64,000 nt of DNA from Aptenodytes patagonicus (GCF_965638725.1 NC_134963.1:6889501-6953500); one strand, 5' to 3'. Shown: positions 23,701-37,100, counted from the first letter of the stretch. Translations and numbers: made by a program. The notes: generated by a model not told the origin, from the sequence alone.

Positions 23701-26700
23701 ATGGGGAAGGGGAGGAGAGGAAGTAATCTATAAATGGCTCATAGATAATACAGATTTACTTGAGATAAGGCATTTTATTTCCTTTTCTCTACAGCAGTGG
23801 CTACTGATTCTGAAAAAGATGTAAGCCTGTGATTAAGTCAGAAAGCTCTCAGATACTCTGTTTACTGCTGTTGCTATTACACATGATAACAAAGAGCACG
23901 TACCTTTTTTGTGTGTTAAAAGTCTCGAGTGTCAATATGACCTGCTACATGGGTGGCTCTTACTACAGTTCTTCCTTTCGTTTTCCTTCTGATCGTTGTC
24001 TGTAATGTTTTATTCTCCCCGGATAATTCTTATTTCAGAAACCCCTATCTTAAAACAGGAATTGAATGTGAAGCTTGCATTATGCTGGAATTAAAACCAA
24101 CCTAGGTAAAGCCAACATACTGTCTAGTAGCTTACAAAATTGGGGAATAATGCTAAAATTTGAAGCAAGTCATTAATTTCTGTCCTGCTGCTGTGGTAAA
24201 AATGAACAAGTGACAAACCAGGACTGTTGCTTATCCTGCGTTTCAGTAGCAATATGAGCTTCATTTGCAGCTACGTATGTGACTGGTTCTTTATATTAAT
24301 TGTCATTGCTGGTGAAAATTGTTTTATTAGTGTATCACAGCTCACTTCTTGCGAAGTAGTGGAGTCAATATTAGTCAGAGGCACAGCGTAAGTGCTCTTG
24401 TATGGATAGAAACCATTCAGAGCATTCAGGATTTTGATTTTCATTTAAAAGCAGGAGCTTCTTTTAAGCCACTCTAGTCTAATAAGACATTGAAGCATTA
24501 TACACAAGTAAGTGAAATGAACTTATTTCAGCATATTAAACATTAAATAAAATTGAAATGCAGATTCTTCTAGAGGACGAGTTGTTAAATTTCTTGCAAT
24601 GTGGTAGTACTCAGGCTGCCATGACTCTGAAATCTAGGGCTGTCAGAAGTCTTAACGTGATTGTGTGCCCAAATTCAGTTCTCTTTGAAAGCACCTGAAT
24701 GCCCACCTTCTTTAGGCTTATGAGAACTCCTATCCTGCATCCTAACATCACGAGAGTCCTTTCATTTTGTCAAGAAGCTGTATTCAGATTTACAGCTTTG
24801 TCAAGGGCTGTAGTAAATCTGTCAGTCATATCTGTAGGATGATCTGAAGTTAAAGTTAGCTCTTCTTTGAGCCAGGGATTAGACCAGATGACCTCTTGAG
24901 ACGTCTTCCAACCTACGTTATTCTATGATTATGCAGCAAGACAGGATGCTTGCAGCATGGTAGCTGCACGGTAGAAATCATGCGGCAAGTGTTCAAAGAA
25001 GCTTTGAAAGCGGTGAAGGAGAAGGTGCTGAAACATGTTGTATTGGATACCGTGCAGACATCAATGACAGTTCTTGCCCTGAGGGGCCTGTCAGCTGAAC
25101 CAGGGTAGAAACCTAATAGAGGACACAGGAAAACATCCTCCTGCGTGGAACATCAGCATGCACCTATGAGTTCAGGCTTTGTATGGATTTGGATCATACC
25201 ACACGAGCTCACTGGCGCCTTGTTTTTGCAAGTGTTACCTTACAAGAGCAGTTATGATCTGTGCATTTTGAAATTGCAGCATGAGCAAAGGAGAGAAGAA
25301 CTTCTGATGCTTTGCATCACTGTTTGAAAACAAGCACGGAGCCTCATAATGAAAAATGGAGCTTTTTGTTTTAGGTGCCTGGCTCAAGCTTGGCCCAGGA
25401 AGTAAAGAACAGAGACTTGAAATTGAAAAGAGTTGGCAGTTTTTCTGCTAGTTTACAGTGAAAGGGTTCCCAAATTAGCTTCCTTGGCAGTTTGAGGAGA
25501 CAGAAAACATGAACTGATCTTTCACTTATGGGTCAAACTGGAGTTACTCTGCCAGGCGTGAACACAAGGAGGCTTTGCTGTGCCCCCCTGGAGACTTTCC
25601 ATCAACTTCAGTAGACTTTGAAATACTTCAGGCATTCTGCATCCTACAACCTCCACAAAAGTCTCCATTTGAAGTGAGTTCTGAAGTATCTATTCATCCT
25701 GAATGAATGGGGGAGAGAAGTGTTTTCTTGCTTCCCCCACTCCTGCTTTTAGGGTGTTTCTAACAGCAGTGTCAGTTACAACTGCAACTTAGTGCATTTT
25801 CTCTTTGCTTATGGGTGTCTCTGTCCAGCTAGTTAGCTGCAGCATAATTTTTTCCTGTCTTGTCTGTGAGCCCATGAAAAACTCTTGTGCCTTTTGTTTC
25901 TTATGTACATACCCTCTAGCTTCTGTCACATTTCGTCACTGGTCAGTTTTAGAAAAACATCTCCCTTGCTGGAGAACTTGTGGTCTGCAAAGAGTTGCCA
26001 GCGTGCTGTGGAGCTGCACCTAATGTGTCTGTCTTGTAAGTATATCCTGAATGTTCAAAGTAGGAGTCTCTTACACTAATCCTTTGGAGGGCTGAGCCAA
26101 TAAAGCTGTCAGCGTCAATAGAAGTTATTTTTCCAGCTGCTGTAGTCTCCCAAGTGGGTAAATTGCGATGCTTTCATAGAATCATTGAGGTTGGAAAAGA
26201 CCTCTAAGATCATCGAGTCCAACCATCGACCCAACACCACCATGCCCACTAAACCATGTCCCTAAGTGCCTCATCTACACGTCTTTTAAATACCTCCAGG
26301 GATGGGGACTCAGCCACTTCCCTGGGCAGCCTGTTCCAATGTTTCACCACTCTTTCAGTAAAGAAATTTTTCCTCACGTCCAATCTAAACCTCCCCTGGC
26401 GCAACTTGAGGCCATTTCCTCTCGTCCTATCACTAGTTACTTGGGAGAAGAGACTGACCCCACCTCACTACAACCTCCTTTCAGGTAGTTGTAGAGAGCG
26501 ATGAGGTCTCCCCTCAGCCTCCTTTTCTCCAGGCTAAACAGCCCCAGTTCCCTCAGCCGCTCCTCATCAGACTTGTTCTCCAGACCCTTCACCAGCTTCG
26601 TTGCCCTTCTTTGGACATGCTCCAGCACCTCAACGTCCTTCTTGTAGTGAGGGGCCCAAAACTGAACACAGTATTCGAGGTGCGGCCTCACCAGTGCCGA

Positions 26701-29700
26701 GTACAGGGGCACAATCACTTCCCTACTCCTGCTGGCCACACTATTTCTGATACAAGCCAGGATGCCATTGGCCTTCTTGGCCGCCTGGGCACACTGCCGG
26801 CTCATGTTCAGCCGGCTGTTGACCAACATCCCCAGGTCCTTTTCTGCCGGGCAGCTTTCCAGCCACTCTTCCCCAAGCCTGTAGCGCTGCATGGGGTTGT
26901 TGTGGCCGAAGTGCAGGACCTGGCACTTGGCCTTGTTGAACCTCATACAATTGGCCTCAGCCCATCGATCCAGCCTGTCCAGGTCCTTCTGCAGAGCCTT
27001 CCTACCCTCGAGCAGATCAACGCTCCCGCCCAACTTGGTGTCGCCTGCAAACTTACTGAGGGAGCACTCAATCCCCTCATCCAGATCATCGATAAAGATA
27101 TTGAACAAGACCGGCTCCAAAACTGAGCCCTGGGGAACACCGCTCGTGACCGGCCGCCAACTGGATGTAACTCCATTCACCACAACTCTCTGGGCCCGGC
27201 CGTCCAGCCAGTTTTTGACCCAGCACAGAGTACATCTGTCTAAGCCGTGAGCCGCCAGCTTCTCTAGGAGAATGCTGTGGGAGACGGTGTCAAAGGCCTT
27301 ACTGAAGTCCAGGTAGACCACATCCACAGCCTTTCCCTCATCCACTAGGCGGGTCACCTGGTCATAGAAGGAGATCAGGTTGGTCAAGCAGGACCTGCCT
27401 TTCATGAATCCGTGCTGGCTGGGCCTGATCCCCTGGTTGTCCTGCTCATGCCTTGTGAGCGCCCTCAAGATGAACCGCTCCATAATCTTCCCCGGCACCG
27501 AGGTCAGGCTGACAGGCCTGTAGTTCCCCGGATCCTCCTTCCGGCCCTTCTTGTAGATGGGCGTCACATTGGCAAGCCTCCAGTCGTCCGGGACCTCCCC
27601 CGTTAACCAGGACTGCTGATAAATGATGGAGAGTGGCTTGGCGAGCACCTCCGCCAGCTCCCTCAGCACCCTCGGGTGGATCCCATCCGGCCCCATAGAC
27701 TTGTAAGCGTCCAGGTGGCGTAGCAGGTCATTGACTGCTTCCTCTTGGATTATGGGGGGTTTATCCTGCTCGCCGTCCCTGTCTTCCAGCTCAGGGGGCT
27801 GAGTACCCTGAGGATAACTGGTCTGCCTGTTAAAGACTGAGGCAAAGAAGGCATTGAGTACCTCAGCCTTTTCCTCATCCTCAGTGACAATGTTCCCCCC
27901 CGCATCCAATAAAGGATGGAGATTCTCCTTGGCTCTCTTCTTGTCATTAATATATTTGTAAAAACTTTTTTTGTTGTCTTTAACGACAGCGGCCAGATTG
28001 CGTTCTAGCTGGGCTTTTGCCTTTCTCATTTCTTCTCTGCACGACCTAACGAGATCCCTGTACTCTTCTTGAGTCGCCTGCCCCTTCTTCCACAAGCGGT
28101 AAACTCTCCTTTTTTTCCTGAGTCCCAGCAAGAGCTCCCCGTTCAGCCAGGCCGGTCGTCTTCCCCGCCCGTTCTTCTTACGGCGTACAGGGACAGCCTG
28201 CTCCTGCGCCTTTAAGACTTCCTTCTTGAAGATCGTCCAGCCTTCCTGGACCCCTTTGCCCTTCAGGACTGTCTCCCAAGGGACTCTCTCAGCCAGCGTC
28301 CTAAACAGGCCAAAGTCCGCCCTCCGGAAATCCATGGTTACGGTTTTGCTGCCCCCCCTCCTTACTTCACCAAGAATGGAGAATTCTACCATTTCATGGT
28401 CGCTAAGCCCAAGACGGCCTCCGACCACCACATCTCCCACCAGTCCTCTGTTTGTAAACAGCAGGTCGAGTGAGGCACCTCCCCCGGTAGGCTCACTCAC
28501 CAGCTGTGTCAGGAAGTTGTCTTCCACACACTCCAGGAACCTCCTAGACTGCTTCCTCTCTGCCGTGTTGTATTTCCAGCAGACGTCCGGGAAGTTGAAG
28601 TCCCCCACGAGAACAAGGGCTAGCAATTGAGAGACTTCTGCCAGCCGCTTGTAGAACGCTTCATCCGCCCCTTCATCCTGGTTGGGTGGTCTATAACAGA
28701 CTCCCAGCAGGATATCTGCCTTGTTGGCCTTCCCCCTCATCCTTACCCATAAACACTCGACTGTATCATCATCACAATCGTTGAGCTCTAGATCTGCTCC
28801 TCAAAGCAGGCAGATGTTGTCTCCCTATTAGCATTTCTGTTACTCACTTTGGTGTAGGATCTTTCCTGGCCCAGCAGTTGATGCAGCTAGTACTCTTCCC
28901 TTTGGTTCCAGCCATGGAGAGGAGGCCGTATTGCTTCTTGGCAGGATAGCCAAGTATGACTTAAACAACTTCAGGTGTCATTCCTAACACTGGGCTCCCT
29001 TGGTGTTTAGCATCAGGCCTGTGCTGGCATGAAAACTGCTGTGGGAGTGACTGAGTTGGGAGAAGATGCTGAAACTGGCCCAGGCACGCACCCCCCCGTG
29101 GGATGTCCTGGTCTTTTCTAGGAGTCTCCTTTGGGAGGCTGCCCTCCCCTTGGCGCTTTGCGGTATGTGGCCTCCCTCCAGCAGCTTTCAGCCGTTTGAA
29201 GGTGTACACGAGGCTTCAAGGTTGGGATGGCCAACTGCCCTGCTTCTGCCTTATTCGCACCTTGTTAGCATCCCAAACTGGGAGTAATTGGCAGTGTGTA
29301 TGGCTACTCAGCTGCCAGCTTATTTTGCACATGTTAGAAGAGTAGTACTTAGGCTACCTTTTCAAGTGATATCGATGCTACCCACAATTATTCTTACAGA
29401 GGGAGTACACTTGGAATTACAGTAAGTAATTGCATGGTATGATTTGAGCTGAAGGAAGTTACACCCTTCCTGCTCGTGGGGTAAATTGTGACAAGTCTTA
29501 AGTAACAGCTACAGCCCTGCTGGATTTTGGAAAACTCTTCTTCTGAGAGATGATTTGGGGCCTGCCTACCCAACAAACTTCCTGAGCAAAGCAGGTCTGT
29601 GTTAAAGTATTTGTCAGCCATATAAACTGAAGCCTTGCTTGTGTAGCTCAAACTCGGGTTTAAGCTATCCCACCAGTGTATAATGGTTGTAGGTGCTCCT

Positions 29701-32700
29701 GGGGTCACTCTTTTAGGGAAACACCCAGCAATGTTAGAATGAAGTCTTTTTAACTCAGGAAAACTTGGATTCCTGGTCTGGATGTCTCCTTTCAATAGTT
29801 AGTTGTCCCTATGATTCTCTCAGTGGTTATCAAGGAACAGAGCTATCTGAGTATCTGAATGCTGCTTAAATTAAGCTGGTTTCTTGCAAGATTTTGTTTT
29901 GATCATGCATATAATTATAGCCAAATCAGAAATAGGTACGTTTAGATGAAATGTAATTATTTAGCATTTCTTTTTAGCTCAGGCTAGGCTAAGAAGAGGA
30001 AGAAAAGATTTCTTCTTGATGCTCTGTTGAAATGGGAAGAGGAGCTCCAAGACAGCTGGTACGTTGGAATTAAGACAGTCTGACTGAACTTCAGAATCAG
30101 ATGCTTGATATCATTATTATGTGAAGACATTGAAGACATTTTGTATTTCTGTTAATCAATATTTGGCAAATTAAATACGTCAGTTCTAAAAAGGAAATAA
30201 AGTCTTCATCTTATGAAGCTCTTTAGTGTCATGGTTACGTTAACATAATAAGTACTAGGATGAAGGATTAAAATGTCTTGCCATGCTGGATGATTTGAGT
30301 CTAGATATACACCAGAAAGTTTACAAGAAAAAACTTTGGTAAGTATGAAAATGAATCCTTGGTGTTGAAGGATTGCAATTGTTCTGTGAAAAACACAGGA
30401 AGCCCAATATCCCACAAGTACACTGGGACTTAGCAAGCAATCCTGCAGAAGAGAGACTCGACGACCAAATGTTTATCCTCTCAAATGTGAAGTTTCCCAT
30501 GGTTGAGAAATAGTATTTTTAAATCTTAGAGCAAGACTTGTATAAGCATTAATATAATTTCTGGTTGAGTTTTTGTAACACTTGGAAACTGTTTGCTAGG
30601 TGGCTGGGTGGTTAGGCTTATTACGATAAAAGCTTTCAATAAAGGAGTTAAAATATTGGCAAATGGCCTTGAATGCCTGTCGAAACGTGTCTGAGCAAAA
30701 CTCTCGGTTGGCTTAATACATTTGGTGCGTTAGCGGTTAAGAGTTCTGGTGTCCTGCCACATGCTGATTCTGGGAGCATAACAAGATGGGATCCTGGACT
30801 AGGTGTAGCTTGGCTCAGCTCTTGCAAAGTAGTGATGTTTGAATGTTCTTATGTTTTTGCAGCTGTCTTTGGGTCCCAGTTTCTATGTCTCCCTGCGTCC
30901 GTATTACCCACACTTTATGAAATTTTCTTCATATCAGCTTGATGAGAATTGGGGTGTTTGAAATGTATGCTATAGGCCGAGTACTGTCTAAACCATTAAT
31001 AATGGCATGTGGTAATGGGCTAAACCTTTATCGGTGGGACTCAAAAGAGCTGATTTGTTTCAGGCACTGTGTTGTACGAACTGGTTTCATGGTCTTTTTG
31101 AGGGCAAACTGGTATGTTACAGAAGAGCTAGGCTCACAGCTTAGTGCTGCCAAGAGTCTGAGGTCCTGGTACAAATGCTTCCTCTTCAGTTACACGGGCC
31201 TGTGCCAGCTTTGTTGTTCATCAGAGGCATTGCAGAAACAGCTCAGCTTGCTAAGCTAGCAGATCACCACTTCTTAACCAGGTTAGCTTTTGCTGGGCTA
31301 GCAAGTTGAGTCATTTCAATGAAGGATCAAGAGTGGGCAGCCAAGGTGCAGAAGGGGCTGGTGTGGATCAGTCTGAACTGTGCTGAATGGCAGCCTCTGC
31401 GTCTTCCTTAAATGGTGTACATGTGTTTATATTTAAGATTGCTGTTAGTTTTTTTTTCTCTGCATTTTAAACATATTTTGTCTATTTAATGAGATCCTTT
31501 GAGAAAGAGCACTAAATATAGAGACGTTGCATTATTGCCTCTTTGGAACTGTGCTTTGTCTGAAAGGCAAATTTATCAGGAAAGATTATTTTTCAAGAGA
31601 GCTGCTGGGATTAACGTCACTCATCAATTGCACATGCATAAAACCACCTGACAGTTTTAAAAACTGTTAAAAGGCATTCTAGTTCATTTTCTTTATCAAA
31701 AATATTTGAATTGGGTTTATGAGTTTCCTAGTGCTGTTATTTAATGTTAATTTCTGTTCCTTAAGCACAGGCATGCTTGCACATCTAAGTTTATAAAAGG
31801 GCATGGCTGCATACGATAGTGGAGGACTGGCCCTTGGAGAATCTTCGTGAGATAGCACTGCTCACCCAGAGATGAGGCTAGACATAGCTTCCAGAGTGAG
31901 AGTAGCTAGTGGTGTTTCCTCTAGCCTCTGACAGGCCTGTTTGGCTGCCATGGACATTGTGGAGACTTTCATGCTCTGAATCTGTGTTCTAGACTCTGGT
32001 TAAATACTCATTTTGAGTGAAAGAATAGAGCTGAGAGCCCCATGGAAAGGTGATCTTTCTAATGAAAGGCTCCTGCTCTTCAGAACTTAAATATCCAAGG
32101 AGAAAGGACCACCAAGATTGTGACGGGCAGTCCGCTGCCTTCGCAGGCTTTCCTGTTACAGATACTTACTTCAAAAGACTTCATACGGTATTCGTTCTAC
32201 ACATGTATGGGGCACAGAACATTTCCTAATACCCAGCAAAATTTATAATCTATAGTGAAAGATCAAAAGCTGCCTCTGCGGTATAACAGAGGAAAGAAGA
32301 AATGTTTCACTTTAAGAGTCCAAGTATGTTGATCACAAAGTTCAGCTGTCTCGTTGGGATGAGCTGGAGGTGGCAAGGTGGTTGTGCTGTTAATAGCTTT
32401 TGTGCATACTGATGGTTTGCTCTGCAACAGAAGAGAAAGTATGAAAATGGTGGCCTTTGCTCGGTAGCTCAGACCTAAATGTGGACCTAATTGAAAAGGG
32501 TGGAGATTGACATGAAGATAAATTTAAATACAGACTATTATTTTGTTTTAAACTTAAAATACTATCTGTAGTCAAATAATATGTAATGTGGGTAATTGCA
32601 TCTCTCCTTTCCTTTTTAGGTGGCTATGGTAGAAGTTCAGCTAGACGCAGAACATGACTACCCTCAAGGTCTCTTGATAGCCTTCAGTGCCTGTACTACT

Positions 32701-33186
32701 GTCCTTGTTGCAGTTCACCTTTTTGCACTCATGATAAGTACCTGCATTCTTCCAAATATAGAGGCTGTTAGCAATGTGCATAATCTCAACTCTGTAAAGG
32801 AATCTCCTCATGAGCGTATGCATCGGCACATTGAGCTTGCGTGGGCATTTTCTACTGTCATTGGGACTTTGCTCTTTCTTGCAGAGGTGGTACTACTGTG
32901 TTGGGTGAAGTTTCTTCCTTTAAAGAAGAAAACTGATAATCCACTCCAGAGCAACAGTTCTACCATCACATCAGGACAGGCAGCAGCCATTGCATCAACA
33001 TCTATTATGGTTCCCTTCGGATTGATTTTCATTGTGTTTGCAGTCCACTTCTACAGGTCGCTGGTGAGCCATAAAACAGACAGGCAATTTCAAGAACTGA
33101 ATGAACTTGCTGAATTTGCACGACTCCAGGATCAGCTGGATCACAGAGGTGATACTGTCTCCTCAGCTGTTACCCATTTTGCGTAA
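17647..33186 (+). CDS. ORAI1: ORAI1, calcium release-activated channel pore subunit, join(17647..17760,32620..33186)
   Basis: Two coding exons give 226 residues. ORAI1 is the plasma-membrane pore of the store-operated calcium channel, opened by STIM1 after ER calcium depletion. Visible landmarks, numbered from this start: the SHRT-adjacent [20 protein letters not shown] region at 12-31, with the TM1 gating residues R28, G35, F36 and V39; selectivity-filter E43 (human E106); outer-pore acids D47, E49 and D51 (human D110, D112, D114); H71; W113 (W176); TM3 E127 (E190); TM4 MVPFGLIF at 168-175; and the C-terminal STIM-binding coiled coil [16 protein letters not shown] glycosylation sequon N-S-S is at 150-152 in a shortened TM3-TM4 loop. 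The sequence matches ORAI1 and not ORAI2 or ORAI3 in the loop and tail. It starts where mammals have the internal ORAI1-beta methionine (M64), so the Pro/Arg-rich N-terminus is absent. Confidence 0.96.
24871..24930 (+). repeat. CR1 LINE, 3'-terminal fragment
   Basis: The sequence reads ...AGCCAGGGATTAGACCAGATG, then ACCTCTTGAGACGTCTTCCA, then ACC...TATTCTATGATTA. This is the characteristic CR1 3' end, with its TTCTATGAT terminal octamer-type repeat instead of poly-A. Only about 60 bp is recognisable, so it is a severely 5'-truncated, somewhat diverged copy. It is in the opposite orientation to the large CR1 1.3 kb downstream. Confidence 0.75.
26173..28800 (-). mobile_element. CR1 LINE retrotransposon, 5'-truncated, antisense in ORAI1 intron 1
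   Basis: About 2.6 kb of CR1 on the minus strand. The 3' end at 26173-26190 carries the CR1 terminal ATTCTATGA motif (seen on plus as TCATAGAAT), preceded by the conserved 3' segment and nearly all of ORF2. The 5' edge is near 28800, inside the endonuclease domain, where an in-frame stop and unrelated sequence begin. This is the usual outcome of incomplete reverse transcription. ORF1 and the CR1 promoter are missing. The long intact frame suggests a fairly young insertion. No clear target duplication was found, as expected for CR1. Confidence 0.92.
26437..28740 (-). pseudogene. CR1 ORF2 remnant (endonuclease C-terminus and reverse transcriptase), non-functional copy
   Basis: A 767-codon open frame. 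The C-terminal part of the AP-like endonuclease is visible ([28 protein letters not shown] at about residues 16-115). A basic linker follows, then a non-LTR reverse transcriptase with [32 protein letters not shown], the catalytic [15 protein letters not shown] block and GVPQGSVL. The second catalytic motif reads FAGD where CR1 and other RTs have FADD (Gly codon at 27045-27043), so a metal-binding Asp is lost. The frame shifts after ...GGCSEVGS at a run of four bases (26458-26461) that appears one base short. The expected C-terminal tail continues in another frame down to about 26250. The ATG at 28740 is internal: the frame is open upstream to about 28803, and the endonuclease N-terminus is absent. 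It makes no ORAI1-related product. Confidence 0.9.
32620..33186 (+). CDS. ORAI1: ORAI1 coding exon 2 (188 codons plus stop)
   Basis: The exon follows a pyrimidine-rich CCTTTCCTTTTTAG acceptor ending at 32619. It starts with the Val codon GTG that joins ...GFAM to VAMVEVQLD, and it ends at TAA 33184-33186. It carries the filter glutamate, TM2-TM4 and the C-terminal coiled coil. The tail ends ...[12 protein letters not shown]. The GTG at the exon edge is an internal Val codon, not a start. Confidence 0.96.
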   Translation: MAMVEVQLDAEHDYPQGLLIAFSACTTVLVAVHLFALMISTCILPNIEAVSNVHNLNSVKESPHERMHRHIELAWAFSTVIGTLLFLAEVVLLCWVKFLPLKKKTDNPLQSNSSTITSGQAAAIASTSIMVPFGLIFIVFAVHFYRSLVSHKTDRQFQELNELAEFARLQDQLDHRGDTVSSAVTHFA

Positions 33187-34130
33187 ACCTGTACTTAAAG
33201 AAAATAAACCCACTCTTCTGCTTCTGCCTTGTTATGTTGACTCCCCAGTGGATCAACTGGTCGAACTGTTGATTACCGTTTAAAAAGAGATTATAAATGT
33301 TGTTCTAACCCTTTAGAGAGAAAAAAAATGTTGTTCCTTTCATAAAATTGTGGCTATCTGACATCTGAAGGAATGGATGGTGGGGTATGCTTGCACTGCA
33401 CGTGCATCCTTCCTCTTGTGAGCACTGTCTAGATTTCTTCTTGTTAATGCTGAATGGTGGCTGTATAAATACATGGAAAATAACATTGTAAATTTGGGTA
33501 TTTGTTAGGGATGGATAGAGAAGCTTTTTTTCTTCCCTCTGTTTATTTGATGTTGGCATTTACTAGAAGATACTGCTTGTCCGATCCATATTGCATGGCA
33601 TGATACAAATTACTTGGGATATGCAGCAATTAGCACTTGGTTTCAGTGCTAGCGCTGTTCTCTCTAGAAAGCCTGACAGATGGTAGAAGTGAAAGCTTTC
33701 CCACCACTTTCCCCGGTATGTTTTGCTGCCAAGTAATTATTACTTTACTGATTTCTCCAGCGCCTTTTTCCTCGTGGCAGTTACACATTGTATAACTCGC
33801 TAAACACCCTTGACTAGTCTTACTGCGATGTGGTATGGCCACATGAGTAGGAATGAGACTCTACTCTACTCTTCTTTGGAAGAAAATAAAAGCAATAACT
33901 GTTTTAAAGTTCTCACGAGCCAGCACATACTATCTGGAGAGATAGATTTGCCTGTTTCCCATTTAGGAATCTTTTCTGAAGAAGAAGGAACTAGATGGAA
34001 ATTATCACTGGATAATTTTTTTGCTTGAAAATCAGAACCACTGCTGTGTTTTTTTCCAAGCCAAAGTAGTAATTATTTTGTACTTTTATATTAAAAATAG
34101 ATATTTAATAAATCCTCAGATGCAAGCAGC
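33187..34130 (+). other. ORAI1: ORAI1 3' UTR (probable)
   Basis: Sequence after the ORAI1 stop. AATAAA hexamers occur at 33203-33208 (probably too near the stop), 33885-33890 and 34107-34112; a later one is at 35923-35928. I place the end tentatively after 34112, giving a UTR of about 0.9 kb. Use of the distal site would extend it to about 35.95 kb. Confidence 0.5.
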
Positions 34131-37100
34131 AAAAGTTGCTTTCTCTGCTTTGGATTCCCAAGTAATTAGCTATGCCTTGGTCTTCCTTGTTTAGAAAAAG
34201 TCTTCTCCTTGCTGAAGTGTTGTATTTAATAATTTGTTACGCATTTTTTGCTTCCAAAGGATCTGGAAGACTACTTTTCTCTATGTAGATTTATTTATGA
34301 AAGTAGGTTATTTGTAATTAATATTGCTGCTTACTTTCGGACCCACAAGTCTGTGACAGCGAGGCTACTGTGTTGTTTTTTTTATTTCCTCTTTAAGCAA
34401 AAACTTCCATTTGGTCTCTTATCTAAAGAGGTTTGTCCAAGAAACGTTGCAGCAGTTGTCCTGGGCTGCTTCAGTAATTCTAGCTATGTCTAGAAGTGGA
34501 ATTCTTTGGATGCAGTTCTTCTGTGGAGCAGCTTTGGGCTTTAATGGGTAAAAGCTGTTTTTTTTAACACAAACAGACAGGTTTCAAGTTCAGTGGAACA
34601 AAACTTGACCTCCCTAACGTAGCTAACACTGTGGAATAGAAACTTGGGATTTAGAAATTAGACAGGCATGAACGTGATGGTACAGTGGAGCTGTACCTGA
34701 CTGAGCCTAAGCTGAACATGGTCTCTTACACCCAACCTCCATCTCAGGTTATCCCGGCATATTCACAAACTGTAGTAGGTGTCTACAGGGTTAGGGTGGC
34801 AGAGTGTGTTTACTACTGAAGCAGCCTCGTGAAGCGAATGGGACTGATTTCTCACGTCAGCACCACCGCAGTGGAAAGTGTTGACAAGGTTACCCGTGGT
34901 GCATTTGTATTCTGAAAAATAACTGTAAAAAAACTGCTGGGCTTTCTTTTCGGCAGCATTCTTGGTTCACAAGCAGGAAACAGCTTTCCACTTGCCGTTT
35001 TCACCAGTCCTTCTGGCATACAGAGGCCAAACTGGATTTTCTCTAGCTCTGCCATTACGTTATGCTTCAAATATATTCTGTTACCGATGTAAATCTGCTG
35101 AAGGTGAGAGTTGTGACTACAGTCCCACAGGTGTTCATTCATGGAGCACTGGAAGGATTATGTTAGTAAAGGCATTAATGAAGCAGCATTCCAAAACACG
35201 AAATCTTGGTAGTAGGCACAAAATGTATTTTCCCATCTTTTACTGGAATACTAGTCCTTTCTTGGGTAAAAAGACTCTTAAAACCCCTCAGTAGACGAAG
35301 AAAACCTGACTCAATATTCACACTAGAGCAAATGGTTGATAGGGTGCTGTCAGGCTTAAAAACTACGCTTCTGTCCATAAATGGTGTATTTAAAAGTTAC
35401 AATGTTATTTTGAACGGAAGTCCAGAAAATATATTTTCCAAGTTTATTTTGTAAAATTACTTGCTGTCCTGGATAAGTAGCCGAATTTATCTTTATTTTG
35501 TGGCTCTTTTACAACGTGACACAGAAGTGTGGGGGGTTTTGTTTTGTTTAAGAAATACAGAATTAGAAGCTAGTGGGACAACCTTATTTTTAACTTTCTC
35601 AAGCTGGTAGGTTCTGAGCTAATGGCGCTGTTATTACAGCTGTTTTTCTGAATATTTTCTGCACTTTAAGCCATGATATCGAGTATGTTTCTCTCATTTT
35701 CCAGCTGTGGAAAAGGTCATGGAAGTTACACCTCGGGCACAGTCTCCTAACTGTGTGCCAGAGGCAGTAACCAGACCCAGACACATGGTTCTAAACATTA
35801 AGAGTGCACTTAGAATTTGGTTTTTATCCCTTATTTATACTAATGGTATTATGCATTTACCTCAAGCATTTTAAACATTCGTTATTGTGTATCACTTATT
35901 TAGATATAAAATACTTTAATGAAATAAAATATACTCAATTGTTGCTGATTATTTATTATCTAGAGGCCTAAAATACGCTTATTTTCTCTATATCCCTTCT
36001 CTCTTCAGCTGTATTGTGCTAATCCTGACTGTGTATTTCTGAGGATCTCTTAAGATGTATTCAGTTACTCATTTCAGTCATAATACGAAGATAAAATTTC
36101 CTGTTCATGCAGGCAGGTATAAAGAATATAACATAGCTGACATCCTTTTCCTCCTGTCAGCACTGCTGAAATCTTGGGACTAAGCATGTTGTATTGTTGT
36201 TATTCCCTCAGAGTGCTTAAATAGAAAATTAGGTTATTTTTCAGCCTAGAAAACATGAAGAGTCAAGGGACCAAATGAACTGTAAACAAGAGGTGATCCT
36301 CGGAAGCATGGTATTAATCAGGTGAACTAACGACCCACCCTCCCACAGTTTGTTTTTCACCAGCCAGCTGCGGTGCCACCTTCCTTGGGTCTTGTGGGTG
36401 CCTCGCAGATCGGAAGCCGTGCAGCCCTGCGTGGCTGGCGCGTGGTCCTTGCGTCGGGCAGAAACGGAGCAGCCGGCGCAGTGCCGTTGAGTGCTGGGGG
36501 TCCAGCACATGGGCTGGGCGAGGAGCAGAGCCGGGGTGAGATCTGGTGCTCTGCATTCCCGGGGGTTGGGGAGGAGAACCAGCGTCACATTACGGAAAAT
36601 GCAGAGAGAGAGCAAGTAAAGTTGCATTAATAAAAATATTAATTGAAACATGATCTGTTATAACTTCAAAAGCCATCTTGGGTCACAGGTATGTATTGGG
36701 CTAAGTTTGGGGCGAGCGGGAGGGGACAATTACTTGACCGTACTTTGCTAGGGCTTTGCTTTTATAGCATACAATAGAAACCCTGCTGCTTCTCTAAGGC
36801 AATGTGAAAGATCTTGAAACCAACAGGAGTGATATTTCTTTACAGGAGGAATATGTCAGAGGAGCTGGGCAAAGAGTCACTCTGCCTGTCTTTGCGCGTC
36901 TTGCTGCTTGTGGGTTTTTTTTTCTTTTTTTTTCCCCTTTCTTTTCCAAAATAACGGGGGTGGGAGAGGAGGCTTCTGAGCAAAGCCACCTGCACAGTGA
37001 AGCGTACATGGGCAGCCTTGAGGGCAAAGTGAGGCAGACCCCAACACGATACACCACAGTGTGGATTTGAGACTCAAATGACTTAAGTAACCCAAGATCG

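Larger units (their letters stand above)
17761..32619 (+). other. ORAI1: ORAI1 intron 1 (14.9 kb)
   Basis: The intron is bounded by GTGAGC and TTTTTAG. The first 400 bp belong to the CpG island; the rest is AT-rich unique sequence with poly-T tracts (for example near 18665-18678). Two CR1 pieces are present: a short sense-strand tail at about 24871-24930 and a long antisense element at about 26173-28800. No further exon, RNA gene or other repeat was recognised in 18.2-24.8 kb or 28.8-32.6 kb. Confidence 0.75.

Noticed and set aside
26611-28630. Plus-strand frames of 60-170 codons opposite the CR1
   Set aside because: They are antisense shadows of the CR1 ORF2 coding strand.
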